Source of the DNA: Chenopodium formosanum
Taxonomy: Eukaryota; Streptophyta; Magnoliopsida; Caryophyllales; Amaranthaceae
DNA: 64,000 bases
Assembly (NCBI GenBank): GCA_024500155.1
Contig: CM044871.1
Coordinates: forward strand, 33,354,728 to 33,418,727
Direction: 5' to 3'
Both the position numbers and the translations under genes were made by a program. Of this stretch, positions 22,401 to 32,428 are shown piece after piece. The notes beneath the pieces were generated by a model. The model was given only the letters and a program-made list of their open reading frames with translations. It searched no databases and had not been told where the DNA came from. Positions within the stretch are counted from its first letter, which is position 1, and every line of letters starts with the position of its first letter.

Positions 22401-23551
22401 CTCAGCGCACTTTTGATGCAGCTCTTCGATCTTCCATGGAGCGTATTGTTACTGCTTCGGGGCCGGGGTTTGGTGATTGGCAGTGGCGACTTGCCACCTT
22501 ACCATTTGCGTTTGGAGGGCTTGGTGTTTATTCTGCAGGTGATGTTCATCACTATGCTTTTCTTTCTTCTCGGTTACAGTCTGCTGGGTTGCAGACATAA
22601 CTTCTTCGGCATGCTGGCATTGTTGGTCTTGGACGAGCCTTTGAGGATGCGTTGAGTCTGTTTAATGGAACAGTGGAGTCTGACATTTGAGTAATCCTAG
22701 TGAGGTCGCTGCCCCTAAACTCATGAAGAAATTGGCATATATATATTTCACAAAGGTTACCGCTTCTGCAGAATCTGCTTATTCTTTAACTCCTCGACAA
22801 TCAACATTATGGAAATCACAGCAAGGTGATCACACCGCTGCTTGGCTTCGGGCGGTTCCTATTTCAGGGTTGGGTCAGACGATGAACGCCAAGACTTATC
22901 GATGTGTGTTGTCCTATCGGTTGGGTGTACCATTGTTCTCTATCTCGACGTTGTGCTCTGCTTGTTCGAGGGTTTTTGCTGGAGATATTTTCGGTGATCA
23001 CGCTGTGTCTTGTGCTGGTATTGTGGGTATTAAACATCGGCATAATGTTGTTCGGGATACCCTTGTTGATGTTTGCTATCGTTCTGGGATTTTAGCGAGA
23101 AAAGAGGTTGACATTGGGTTGGCCGGAGGGAACGACGAGGCCCTCAGACCCGCGGATGTGTTACTTTATTCATGGGATCGTGGTCGCGATGTCTGTGTTG
23201 ATTTGACAGGGTCTTCTCCTTTGACACAGTCAGGGCTATCTGACTTCATTCCTGGGCGGGTTGTGGCTGATGCAGCTCATCGGAAGCGGGTTAAGTATGA
23301 AGCTCGATGTCAGGCGATTGGATATGGTTTCATTCCCTTCTCCTTTTCTTCGCTTGGGGAATTAGAGAAAGAGGTTGTTGCGTTACTGAAGCGGATTCAA
23401 AGGTTCTCGACGACGCAAGACATTGGGGCTCGTGCTGCAGCTCATATCTTCACTAGGGTAGGATTTGCAATAGCTAGAGGAGTGGGGGCCCAGATTGTAT
23501 CTCGGCTTCCCACTAATTTATTGTAGGTTGTATGACTTTTGTTTTTGAGAT
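19401..23551 (+). mobile_element. Non-LTR retrotransposon with restriction-like endonuclease
   Basis: About 4.15 kb between two TAA microsatellites. The first 930 bp are a G/T-rich 5' leader with 23-24 bp repeats of GTTTTGGAGCAGTTTTGGGT (about 20128-20222). One long ORF follows (20330-23526), then only about 25 bp of 3' sequence before the TAA tail. There are no LTRs, no PBS and no apurinic endonuclease domain. The order zinc finger, RT, CCHC, PD-(D/E)XK-like endonuclease is that of early-branching (R2/R4/NeSL-type) non-LTR elements, unlike the L1 and RTE types familiar in plants. The exact 5' end is not defined. Confidence 0.7.
20330..23526 (+). pseudogene. Reverse transcriptase / RLE polyprotein (3 nonsense codons, 1 frameshift)
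   Basis: The start MSAAVVKFHCPF (20330) fits the beginning of a zinc-finger region: C-x7-C...KHLSDRH, then a second Cys cluster WLCGVCYKTH...RIKCRH. RT motifs follow: TPLVKPGGGIRPIAVG, catalytic LLVDFQNAFN (Asp at about 21746), QQGDPLGPLLF (about 21905) and YLDDGTIIG (22001). From 22687 a shifted frame carries a CCHC knuckle C-x2-C-x11-H-x3-C (CSAC...GDHAVSC, 22954-23013) and RPADVLL...VCVDLTG (23146-23211), which fits the PD...D core of a restriction-like endonuclease. In-frame stops: TAA 21374, TAG 21998, TAA 22598; a 1-nt indel lies just before 22687. The ancestral protein would be about 1065 residues. Confidence 0.75.
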
Positions 23552-23552
23552 G

Positions 23553-23631
<79 letters not shown>
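23549..23631 (+). repeat. (TAA)n tail of the non-LTR element, first part
   Basis: About 80 bp of pure TAA repeat directly after the 3' end of the element. The repeat is split by an LTR insertion and resumes at 25320-25382. Confidence 0.9.
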
Positions 23632-23634
<3 letters not shown>

Positions 23635-25319
23635 CAGGGTAAAGTCGTATCCCCTAATAAAAAATAATTACCTAAATCACTAGCTAAGGTAGATAGGGAA
23701 GTAGGGTCGATCTCCACAGGGAAACAAGTCTTTTTACTCCTAATTAATTATTATAATCTAAATTATTTGAGTAACCAATATTTATAATTAAGTATGAAAC
23801 TAAACTACAAAGAATAAGAGTAGGGAGAAAACACTATATAAAGGGATCTAGGGCATAGGTTCACCAATAAACAATACTCCAGGGTAAAACATAGTAATCA
23901 ATCATTGACATGGCATAAGTAACATGATTAACAGGCTCTCGCAATTTATTAATCAACATAGATCTAACAGGCTCTCGCAATTTACTAGATCTAAGCTCTT
24001 ATTGAAAATAGCCTTTAATATCAAATTAACATCTGCTCGATTCATCAATTTAATATTGCTATACTTTTACAAGCTGCAATTGTAAAACATAAAACAATCC
24101 AATAAGAAATTATCATGCAATACCAATAATCAATAACAGTCAATCATCAACGCATCAATTAACCAGATTGTAAAGGGCTCACGCTACTTATTACAATCAC
24201 ACAATTAATTTACCGGTATTAAATCTCATCTCTCGAATCTTGACTTAACCATTTATAAATTAACTTGCCTATTGAAACTAGACCTAAATATCAATTCTCA
24301 TCTCTCGACTCTTGAATCAATATTGTCAAACTCATGCATAAAAGATAGGCCTAATCTAGTCATAGAGCATTAAATCAATCAATAGGAAATTAATCTAGCA
24401 TTGATAATTAACAACAATAATTTACCCCTTCATATTATTTATTAGATCCCCATAAACCCTAGAAATTAAACTACTCACACATATTAAAAACTAAACTAAT
24501 CAAAACAATAAAATAAATCATGATGAAAGGAATAAAATAAATAACTAAGATTAAGGGAAGAGATATCGTTACCAAAATAAATCTGGAATTAAAGAAAGAA
24601 TTAAGAACAAAGGTTTAGAGAGAGATTAAGAGAGAGAAAACTAAGTAGAGAGAGAAAGTCTAAGAGAAAAGGTTAAGAGAAGAGGAAGAGAAGAAGAAGA
24701 GAGAAGAAGATCTCCCCAAAAGAAGAGACGATCTAAAAACGTATTACGGAGGAGTATTTATACTCCGTACAAAAATCCTAAACTAAAACAAATTAAAACG
24801 ACGCTAATCGTCCCCTAAAAATACACGCGCCCGATCGGGCACGCCTTTTTTTATCTCTAATAGCAATCTCGCGCCCGGCCGGGCGCGTCACCGGGCGCTT
24901 CTCCCGCCCGGCCGGGCGCGCCTTCGGGCGCCAGCCTTTTTGGCCGGGCGGATCATTTGGGCCACTATTTGGACTTCGATTGGGCTTCAATTCTTCGGGC
25001 CAATTTGGGTTTCCTCTTTGGGTCTTGAATACTCGGTCCAAATGCCCCGGTATCATCTATACCGAGCCCTTAATCACCGGTTCGATGTCTCTAACCGGCC
25101 CTGGGCTATAAACTCTAGTCGTGCTTCTCCAATGTTCGTGATTGCTCCAAAATATCTCGGGAAAATACTCCAAAAGCATAAATCCCTGCAAAAGTCAACC
25201 AAATCTACGAAAACACTAGAAAACACCAATTAGTAATAAAAGTGGCTCTAAAGAGCCAAAAACACTACTAATTATGACCAAGGGACGGGGGTAAAATACT
25301 ATATAAAACGGACACATCA
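23632..25319 (-). mobile_element. Probable solo LTR inserted in the TAA tail
   Basis: A 1.69-kb segment with TGACAGGG...ACACATCA ends sits between two halves of one TAA repeat, with AATAA on both sides (weak evidence, since any TAA repeat would give it). A TATA box (GTATAAATA on the minus strand, 24755-24763) and a following pyrimidine-rich run fit an LTR promoter on the minus strand. No PBS, PPT or coding region is present. About 65 bp upstream of TATA begin GC-rich palindromes (24829-24942). Confidence 0.6.
24829..24942. repeat. GC-rich palindrome cluster (CGCCCGGCCGGGCG type)
   Basis: GCCCGATCGGGC, then GCGCCCGGCCGGGCGCG, CGGGCGC, CGCCCGGCCGGGCGCG and GGGCGCC, in an otherwise AT-rich LTR. 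It lies upstream of the minus-strand TATA box, i.e. in U3. Confidence 0.85.

Positions 25320-25382
<63 letters not shown>
25320..25382 (+). repeat. (TAA)n tail, second part
   Basis: 63 bp of TAA repeat, the continuation of 23549-23631 after the LTR insertion. Confidence 0.9.
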
Positions 25383-25383
<1 letters not shown>

Positions 25384-25909
25384 TATTTTTTTTCTCTATG
25401 AGTATTACGGAGTACTAAAATATGTTGCTGGTATTAGACTTGGTCTAACTCATACTCGATTACCCACTTCATATATAAATTTGACCCAAAATAGCGACTC
25501 GAATTCCCAATCTGATTGGATCCGACCTGATTCTTGACCTGATATCTGAAGTGGCCCATCCCGACTACCTCCCAAAACAAAGTCAATCCAAAAAATCCAA
25601 ATGATCCAACTCGAAGTTACCCCATACCCAAATAGACTCAACCTGTTTTTAACCCGAATTAATTGACCTGATCAAAACCAATAATCGAAGTGAACCGAAC
25701 TAAAACTACCAAATATCTGAAATGACACGAACAAAATATCTAATACCCTAAATAACCGAACTATTTTAGCCCGAATTACTTGACCAGCAAACCCTGATAG
25801 AAAATAGCTTGAACAAAAAAAAGGCCTCAAATGTAAAGCATAAGTGTATAATTTGGATATTTTATGTATTCATTTTCTTCCACCCCTTTTCTTCATTGAG
25901 TTATAAGTT
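25383..25909. other. Intergenic stretch, nothing recognised
   Basis: AT-rich, with many CGAACT/CCGAAT-like words but no gene or terminal repeat I can support. Confidence 0.45.
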
Positions 25910-27346
25910 TGATAGAGGAATAAACTAGTCGTTAATTGCTTATCCCAAAATCAAACACTATTTATAAAATCCTAAACCAACCTAAAACAAGTATAGGTAA
26001 GTATAGGGTCGAACCCAAAGGAGTTAGTTGGTGTTATCTTTAGCCTAAATCAAGCTACTTCGGAGATTGAAGTGAGAAAATGGTTGGTGTTATGATAGAA
26101 AAATTAGACTAATCAAGTAATTCAATAAGCTAAATGCTAGGGATATCGGTTCCACATGCTAATTCAATAATCGTGCTAATCGACAATTTCTTCGTTTGAT
26201 TCAAGCATTGCAAAGGACAAACAATAGTAGCAATCAAGAGAGTTCAAGAGCTATCTCCTAGAGACCAAACTAGGGGTCACTATGAATGACTAATCAAGGA
26301 AATTCACAATCAAACTCAATCAATTAAAGCAATTCTCAAATTGATGGGTCATGTCATTAAGAAATGCAATGCATTCTAGATTAATCTTATAGGTTGATCA
26401 TTCCTAATCTAATTAATCACATGCAAAACTATGTCAACCAATTTAATTGCAACAATTCAATCAATCAAAGATCATCAACTAGCACAAATTATCAATCAAG
26501 CATGCTTCCCCTTCTCCCTAGCAACTAATCTACTCACTAATCATGGTGTAACTCAAGAACAAATCATTAGAATTAGCATTGATCATCATTCTAAATCAAA
26601 ATCAAGAGAAAGCAATATCAACTACAATATCCAATTCAAATCCAAGCAATACAAGCAATCAAAGATGAAACTAAATCAATCAAGTAAGAGATGAACTAGA
26701 AGAAGAAATCTTACTAACATTAATGATTGAAAATGAAGAAATCCAAGCACAATTGATCCAATGTTGAAATACAAATCCAATACCAAGAACTTCTCTCTAA
26801 CCTCTCTATCTAAAATTAAGCTAATGAGAATTATCTAAAAGTTATCTTCAAAAAGGAATTACAAGTGTATTTATAGGCAAAGAAGAAAAACGGGATTCCC
26901 GCGCCCTCTCCAAGGAACCCCGCAGCCAGACCGCGGAGAGTTCCTGGTCGAAATCTGCCAATTTGGTGCATAAGATCCCGCGCCCGCGGCCTTCAGTACC
27001 CGCGCCTGCGGTAGACTGGCAGGGCTTGAAGCCCTCTCCATGCCCTCTTTGAGCCCTCTCCAAGCCGATTATTTCCTCCTTGCTTAGTCAATATAGCCCA
27101 TCTTGATTCCCTTACAGAGACAAATCCTAGGTACCTACAAAAACAAACAACAAAAAGGAATAAAAGGGAAAAAGAACCAAATAAAAGGAAAACACGAAGA
27201 AAACACGAAAAGCACAAGGAAAGAAAGAAAGAAAGAAAGAAAGGAATTAAAGGAAAAAGGATAAAAAATAAGATAAGAAAGTATAAAAAGGAAGATGAAA
27301 TCATCCTAAATGACTACCCTATGAGTGCCATAAATGACACTCATCA
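25910..27346 (-). mobile_element. Probable solo LTR, second family
   Basis: A 1.44-kb segment with ends TGATAGAGG...CACTCATCA and near-identical 5-mers outside (AAGTT at 25905-25909, AAGTC at 27347-27351). On the minus strand it starts TGATGAGTGTCATTTATGG and holds a TATA box CTATAAATA at 26868-26876, with GC-rich palindromic words upstream (26891-27015). GGGTCGAACCC near 26005-26020 parallels GGGTCGATCTCC of the first solo LTR, suggesting distant kinship. No internal region. Confidence 0.55.
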
Positions 27347-27464
27347 AAGTCTTATAAAAACTTGGTGTAAATATTGAAAATCAACAAACATACTACAATA
27401 CTCCTATTAGACTATTAGCAGAGTTGTTAGCTTGCTACCATAAGTTTAGATCACTAAAGTCTAA

Positions 27465-27772
27465 GGGCGTGTTTTGATTTACTAAACTGAGTAAACTGAA
27501 CTGATCGGAGCTGAGCTGAATTGAATTGATTGGAGTTAAGCTGAACTGGACTAAATAAGAATGAAGCTGAACTAAGCTGAAATATTTTACTATGGATTAA
27601 TGATTTTCAGCTATAGATTACTGATCTTTTGTTTATTTATTATTATATATATAAGTGTAATAAATACGTATATATAACAAAATAAAAACGCAAAGCATGG
27701 CGTCGTGATAGAGAACAATGGAACACCCAACCGGTAGCACAACACACAGTGATAAGTCTTGGCGTTCATCGC

Positions 27773-27848
<76 letters not shown>

Positions 27849-28185
27849 TATTATTATTATTGCTATTGCTATTGCTATTACTATTACTATTACTATTATT
27901 TTTATTTTTAAAACTATTTTTGTCATTGTTGTAATATATGCTAAAAAGTATGAAATTTGGCTTTAATTATCCTTAGCAATATCAATAGACATAAAGATGA
28001 ATAGATTGGCCCTACTAAACTAAATTGTCATTAACAATATCAACCCTGAATCATATAAAACAAAAGCAAAAAATAGTAAAAGAACTAAGCTGAACTGAAC
28101 TGATGAGAGTTAAACTAATGGAACTGATTAGAGCTGAGCTGAACTGAACTAAATTGAACTGAGTAAAGCTGAAGAGAATAGGCCT
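27465..28185. mobile_element. PIF/Harbinger-like MITE, second copy, expanded by (ATT)n
   Basis: The ends GGGCGTGTTTTG and AGGCCTATTCTC (complement of the right side) are degenerate versions of the 3521-3770 termini, flanked by TAA (27462-27464 and 28186-28188). Runs of CTGAACTGAA-like words lie near both ends. An (ATT)n block of about 130 bp sits in the middle and accounts for much of the extra length. Confidence 0.6.
27773..27907. repeat. (ATT)n microsatellite
   Basis: Pure to about 27843, then degenerate (CTATTA, CTATTG units). It produces poly-Leu and poly-Ile frames that are not genes. Confidence 0.95.
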
Positions 28186-28994
28186 TAAGAGGCTTGAATT
28201 TTTTTTTTATTTTTTAAAAAAACTATGTATACAAGTAGATGTTTTGATTATATTTTTGAAACTGAAAACAAACAAAAAAAAAAAAAAGAAAAGAAAAAAA
28301 AAACTGACCCAAAAATCAACTCCACTTGTAATGACTAGACCCTAAACAGACATGATTATCTATTGATCGAACATAATTGAAATCCAAAATGACCGCATTC
28401 GACCCAATATATTTAATTTGTTATGTATAATATCACAACTTAATATTAATCAATTTTTCTTATAGTTATTCTTTGGTCATGTATCATCCTATGTGTCATA
28501 CCCTTATTTCACCACATTCACATGATTCTCTACAATAATGTTTTATTTACTTGAAAAATTGTTCATATGTATAGCGTCCCTATTTGAATTTAATATTTTG
28601 TATATCTTATACCGTATATATTAATGAAAGATGATGTAGATTATAATAATTTCATTCACTTATTAATATTGTTCAACATTATCCCTTTTTAATTAATTTT
28701 GATCAAACTTTTAAATTTATGATGAGTCAAGGCATCGTTCGGGCCAATAACTAGTTATCTTATCTAAAAATATTATATTTTGACTAAACTTTTCTTGTTA
28801 CCATCATTTTGAGAATCCTATACGCTATTTGACCTTTTCGTGGTGACCCCGATTCCCCCCTAAACTTTAATGTGCTCATGTAATAGTCATTCAAAAGGGG
28901 ATCACTTAGCTTATTCAAGTCTTAATCTAACAATCATGGTCTGGAAGATTGAGCAGATAGGGTGTGTCAATGGCAACTTGATAGGTTGGGTGGA
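28186..28994. other. Intergenic stretch, nothing recognised
   Basis: AT-rich with T- and A-runs near 28200 and 28275; no gene or repeat boundary seen. Confidence 0.45.
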
Positions 28995-29267
28995 TGTTAA
29001 GGGAAAAATAGTCATTTCTCCTATTTTTGTTATAACTAACTCTTGTTAGAAATTAGTTAGTTGTTAGTAGTTTGTTAGCTGGGTATAAGCGATTAGCAAA
29101 CTATAAAAGCTAATCTTGTTTTCAATTTCATTCATTTAAGAATTGAAATAACAAATCTCTTTTTCTCTTTAAAATTCTCTTCTCTTCCCTCTCGATTTCT
29201 CTCTCTTTCTCTCGATTTCTCCCAGTCAACACTGTTGACATATCAGTAGGATTTACCTCCTACATCA
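28995..29267 (+). repeat. LTR of a truncated gag retroelement
   Basis: TGTTAAGGG...TACATCA followed at 29269 by TGGTATTAGAGCC, a tRNA-Met-type PBS. The LTR has the pyrimidine-rich 3' part usual for plant LTRs. The start is placed on the TG before GGGAAAAATAGTC and is less certain than the end. Confidence 0.55.
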
Positions 29268-29431
29268 ATGGTATTAGAGCCCCCAATTCCGCCATTGATT
29301 GTGAACATTTGAGCTTACTATTGAACATAACTTCTTTGATAAAAAGCCTAAGTGAAGTTTTGCTTCAATTTTGAAGAAAATTAAGAATTCTGTCACCAAT
29401 TTCTTAAGCTATTCAATCAAAGTTTGCATGG

Positions 29432-29827
29432 ATGGAAGACCAAGTTAAGAAGTTGGTGAAGAAGATTGAAGAGCAAGCTAGTAATATGCAAGCATTGATG
29501 CTGATGGTAAGGGAGCTCAAGGAGTGTGGAAGTAATGCAGATTCTTAGAGAGGTATTAATGGGGGTACCCAAATTCCACCTCAAGGTATGGTTCCTAAAA
29601 TCTAGTTTCCTACATTTAATGGGTCTAATCCTAGAGTTTGGATTAAGAAGTGTAGTAGATATTTCAGCTTGTGTAAGATTGCTAATGAGGTTAGAGTGGA
29701 TTTAACTTCACTTTACATGACTGATAAAGCTGAAAGTTAGGTCTCTAATTATTTGTTAGTTCGAGAGAATGTGGAATGGGATGATTTCATAATTGATGTG
29801 TTTGATAGATTTAAAGATGGGAAGGTT
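29432..29827 (+). pseudogene. gag fragment of the truncated retroelement
   Basis: The frame from 29432 reads MEDQVKKLVKKIEEQASNMQ and continues, through stops, with FPTFNGSNPRVWIKKCSRYF (NPRVWI is the typical start of a retrotransposon gag capsid region) and ends KDGKVHY where a CACTA element interrupts at 29828. An N-terminal coiled coil is likely. Stops at DS*RG and ES*VS show decay. The rest of the element is not found to the right. Confidence 0.65.
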
Positions 29828-30358
29828 CACTACAAAAAAAAATGAGAGTAGGCAACACTTAAGATTGCAACACTTACAGAAATGTTACTCTAAATAATCT
29901 AATGCAACAATATTTATTTGTTACCTTGAACTAAAGTAACAGAAAAAAGTGTTGCTCTAGACTATGTAAGGCAAAAGTCGCTTAAAGTGTTACCTTTATC
30001 TTGCCTAAGACAACAAACACAATAATTGTTGCATGAAAAGATAACAATAACAAACTATTGTTTGAAAATGTAACATTAGTATCTAACATTTATATTAAAA
30101 AACATGTTTGGTGGAGTTGGTGGGGAACTTACCTTGTGACTTTGAAGTCACAATTTGAGCCATACCAACTACTAAATGCTTGGGAGTGGCAACAATTAGA
30201 AACATTTTCAAATTGTCTCCTTAGATGGCAATTTTTTCATTTACTAAATGCTTGGGAGTGGCAACAATTAGAAACATTTTCAAATTGTCTCCTTAGATGG
30301 CAAATTTTTCATTTGTTGTCTTTGTAAAAGTGTTGCCTTATGTATCATTTTACCTTGG
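29828..30358. mobile_element. CACTA (En/Spm) transposon end, truncated
   Basis: It starts CACTACAAAAAAAA directly after the gag fragment. The subterminal region has repeated inverted words GCAACACTT / AAGTGTTGC and GTTAC / GTAAC, as in CACTA subterminal arrays. A 72-bp tandem duplication (30171-30314) is included. The other terminus (TTTTTGTAGTG) is absent: the next LTR element begins at 30359. No transposase. Confidence 0.65.
30171..30314. repeat. 72-bp tandem duplication in the CACTA fragment
   Basis: ACTAAATGCTTGGGAGTGGC recurs exactly 72 bp apart (30171 and 30243), with identical sequence between apart from a few bases. Confidence 0.9.
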
Positions 30359-32407
30359 TGTAGACACCTAAAAATGTCTCCCCAAAACCAAACCCGATGA
30401 TGAACACCTTTCACCTCCATTATTGGTCGGGTTAAGTATTTAATCTTTGGAGTGCTTAAATCCATGTTTTATCCAATACATTTCATAAACCAATCCATTT
30501 CCTAGGTCATTTCCCTAAACCATAACTTGTTATCCACTTTTCGTGTCCACATCGAAAAACCGAGAGAAACTGATTTTTTGGTCTTATAATTTTGATCCGA
30601 TTATTATTTGGTTGGATAGGTATTGAAATAAGCTTTCCAACCATATATCATAAGCCCAATTCCGAGCTATAACGAAAAATATATGAGCAAAACACTAAAC
30701 TCGGCCCAAAACCGACACCCTTCCACTAAAACATCCATATCTTAACATATACAAATCTTTTTGACCGGATTATAATTTGGTTGGAAAGTATACTTGATAA
30801 GCTTTCCAATGATATATTATATGTCTTATTCCGAGTTACGAATCACAAGTTGTGATGATTTTAAAAATGGGTAAAAAAACTAGAATCACCGCGCACAATG
30901 CAAAAGCACCGTGTCACGGGAGTGTGCCCCGTCTGACGATGCCTGGCGCCATGTCACGGTACTTAAAATCGTGTCACAGTGCTATTTTCAAAGCTTTTTT
31001 TGCGTCAAATTCCACCGTGGCACGGTACCTGTTGCCGTGACACGGTACCTGGCACCCTGTCACGGTACTGAACACCGTGTCACGGTGCTTTTTCCGTGTA
31101 ATTTCCGCGTTTTCCCATACCGTGACATGGTGTACTGTACCGTGCCACGGTTGAAACTGTCGTGTCAAGAAATTTTCTCATGTCTTTTCTGCGTAAACCC
31201 TTCACGCGTTTTCACTTCCCGTAGGTCAAATATTTCCCGCGTTGCACTGTTGTCCACTGTGTCACGGGAGTGTGCCCCGTCTGACGGTGCCTTCCGCCGT
31301 CTGACGGTGCCTGGCACCGTGTCACAATGTTAATTTTTAGGGTTTTAATCTTTTTAGGGTTTCGTGTGTTCCCTCTGCTCATTTTCCCTATAAATAAGAC
31401 CCTCATTTCTGCAGTTCGGGGCATAAAAAAATCATTCTCTCTTCCTCTCTTTTACACCAAAAATTATTCTATTCTCTCTTTCCCATATTCTAAGCCTTAA
31501 ACCTATATTCCTAATTACACCATTCTTCCCTTAAGCACTCCAAGGAGTCCGTACTTAGCCCGAGGTTCCGTCCTTAAACCAAGGCGTGAAAGGTACACAT
31601 AACTGAGGGTTTGGACCAAACCAAGTCCGTATTTATATTTTTTTTATTGAAGTTACTAACAATTTATTCATGATGTAGCAAATGTGAGTAATTAATTAAT
31701 TTAATTACTTATTTTATTTTTATATTGCTAGTATCATGATTTGGTTGATTTATTATTCGATTTGACTAACGCTATTATTGTTAAATTGCTTCCAATATTA
31801 ATGTTTATTTTATTATATTTATTGATCACCATATTGCATGTTAAAGGGAATATGTAATTGAAAATTACGCCTAATAAGATAATTTGAACAACCGGTTTAG
31901 GATCCTTTTTAATCTTATTGTTTAATCAAGTGATCACAAATTTTTAGAATTATATGTTGCATTAATATTCAACCAATTTAACTTAATAATAGTTTGGAGC
32001 GAATTGAATATTTTGTTGGTATGCCTTTGAGATCGCAGGAATCATTTTTCACTATAAGAATCGAGTAGAGGCCAATACGTGCGAATGTGACTCCATGACT
32101 CACTTCGTACCATCACCCCCGATCCTCCTTTCGTGGTTCTGAACCATATGGAGTTAGTAATCTCATGGATTATGAATGGGGTGTAACCTCACAGGTCAAT
32201 CGTTGTTGCCTATCGTTGTCCTTTATCATGGTTGCCTTTTTATGATCCGTGAACGGCTTACAAGTTCCTTAAAATCTTGTTGGCGGCTCCCTACTTTGCT
32301 TTGTCCCTAATCGTTGTCCCTAATCGTAATGTCAATTCCCACTTCCTATGAGTGCCAAGCATATTCACACATGTTTTAACGTAGGCGCACTTCAAGCGAC
32401 GCCTACA
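30359..32407 (+). repeat. LTR of copy 0
   Basis: 2049 bp. TATA box CTATAAATA at 31388-31396. Upstream, 30908-31329 holds about 14 recognisable copies of the CCGTG-N-CACGG / CCGTC-T-GACGG dyad; the last ends 58-59 bp before TATA. Confidence 0.85.
30908..31329. repeat. Palindrome array in U3 of copy 0
   Basis: About 14 near-copies of an 11-bp dyad, e.g. CCGTGTCACGG, CCGTGGCACGG, CCGTGACACGG, CCGTGCCACGG and CCGTCTGACGG, spaced roughly 20-40 bp. The centre base is free, and in CCGTCTGACGG both arms change together so that dyad symmetry is kept. Confidence 0.9.
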
Positions 32408-32410
32408 ATT

Positions 32411-32428
32411 TGGCGACTCCACTGGTGA
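32411..32428 (+). promoter_or_regulatory. Primer binding site of copy 0
   Basis: TGGCGACTCCACTGGTGA, one mismatch from the site in the complete copies; the family site TGGCGACTCCACTGGGGA is, from memory, complementary to the 3' end of a plant tRNA-Arg, as in Ogre/Tat elements. Confidence 0.7.

Noticed and set aside
27633..27966. Poly-Ile and poly-Leu open frames
   Set aside because: Products of the (ATT)n microsatellite.
30908..31329. CRISPR-like array of repeats and spacers
   Set aside because: The dyads are imperfect, 11 bp, irregularly spaced and inside LTR U3 regions of a plant retrotransposon; there are no cas genes and the genome is eukaryotic.
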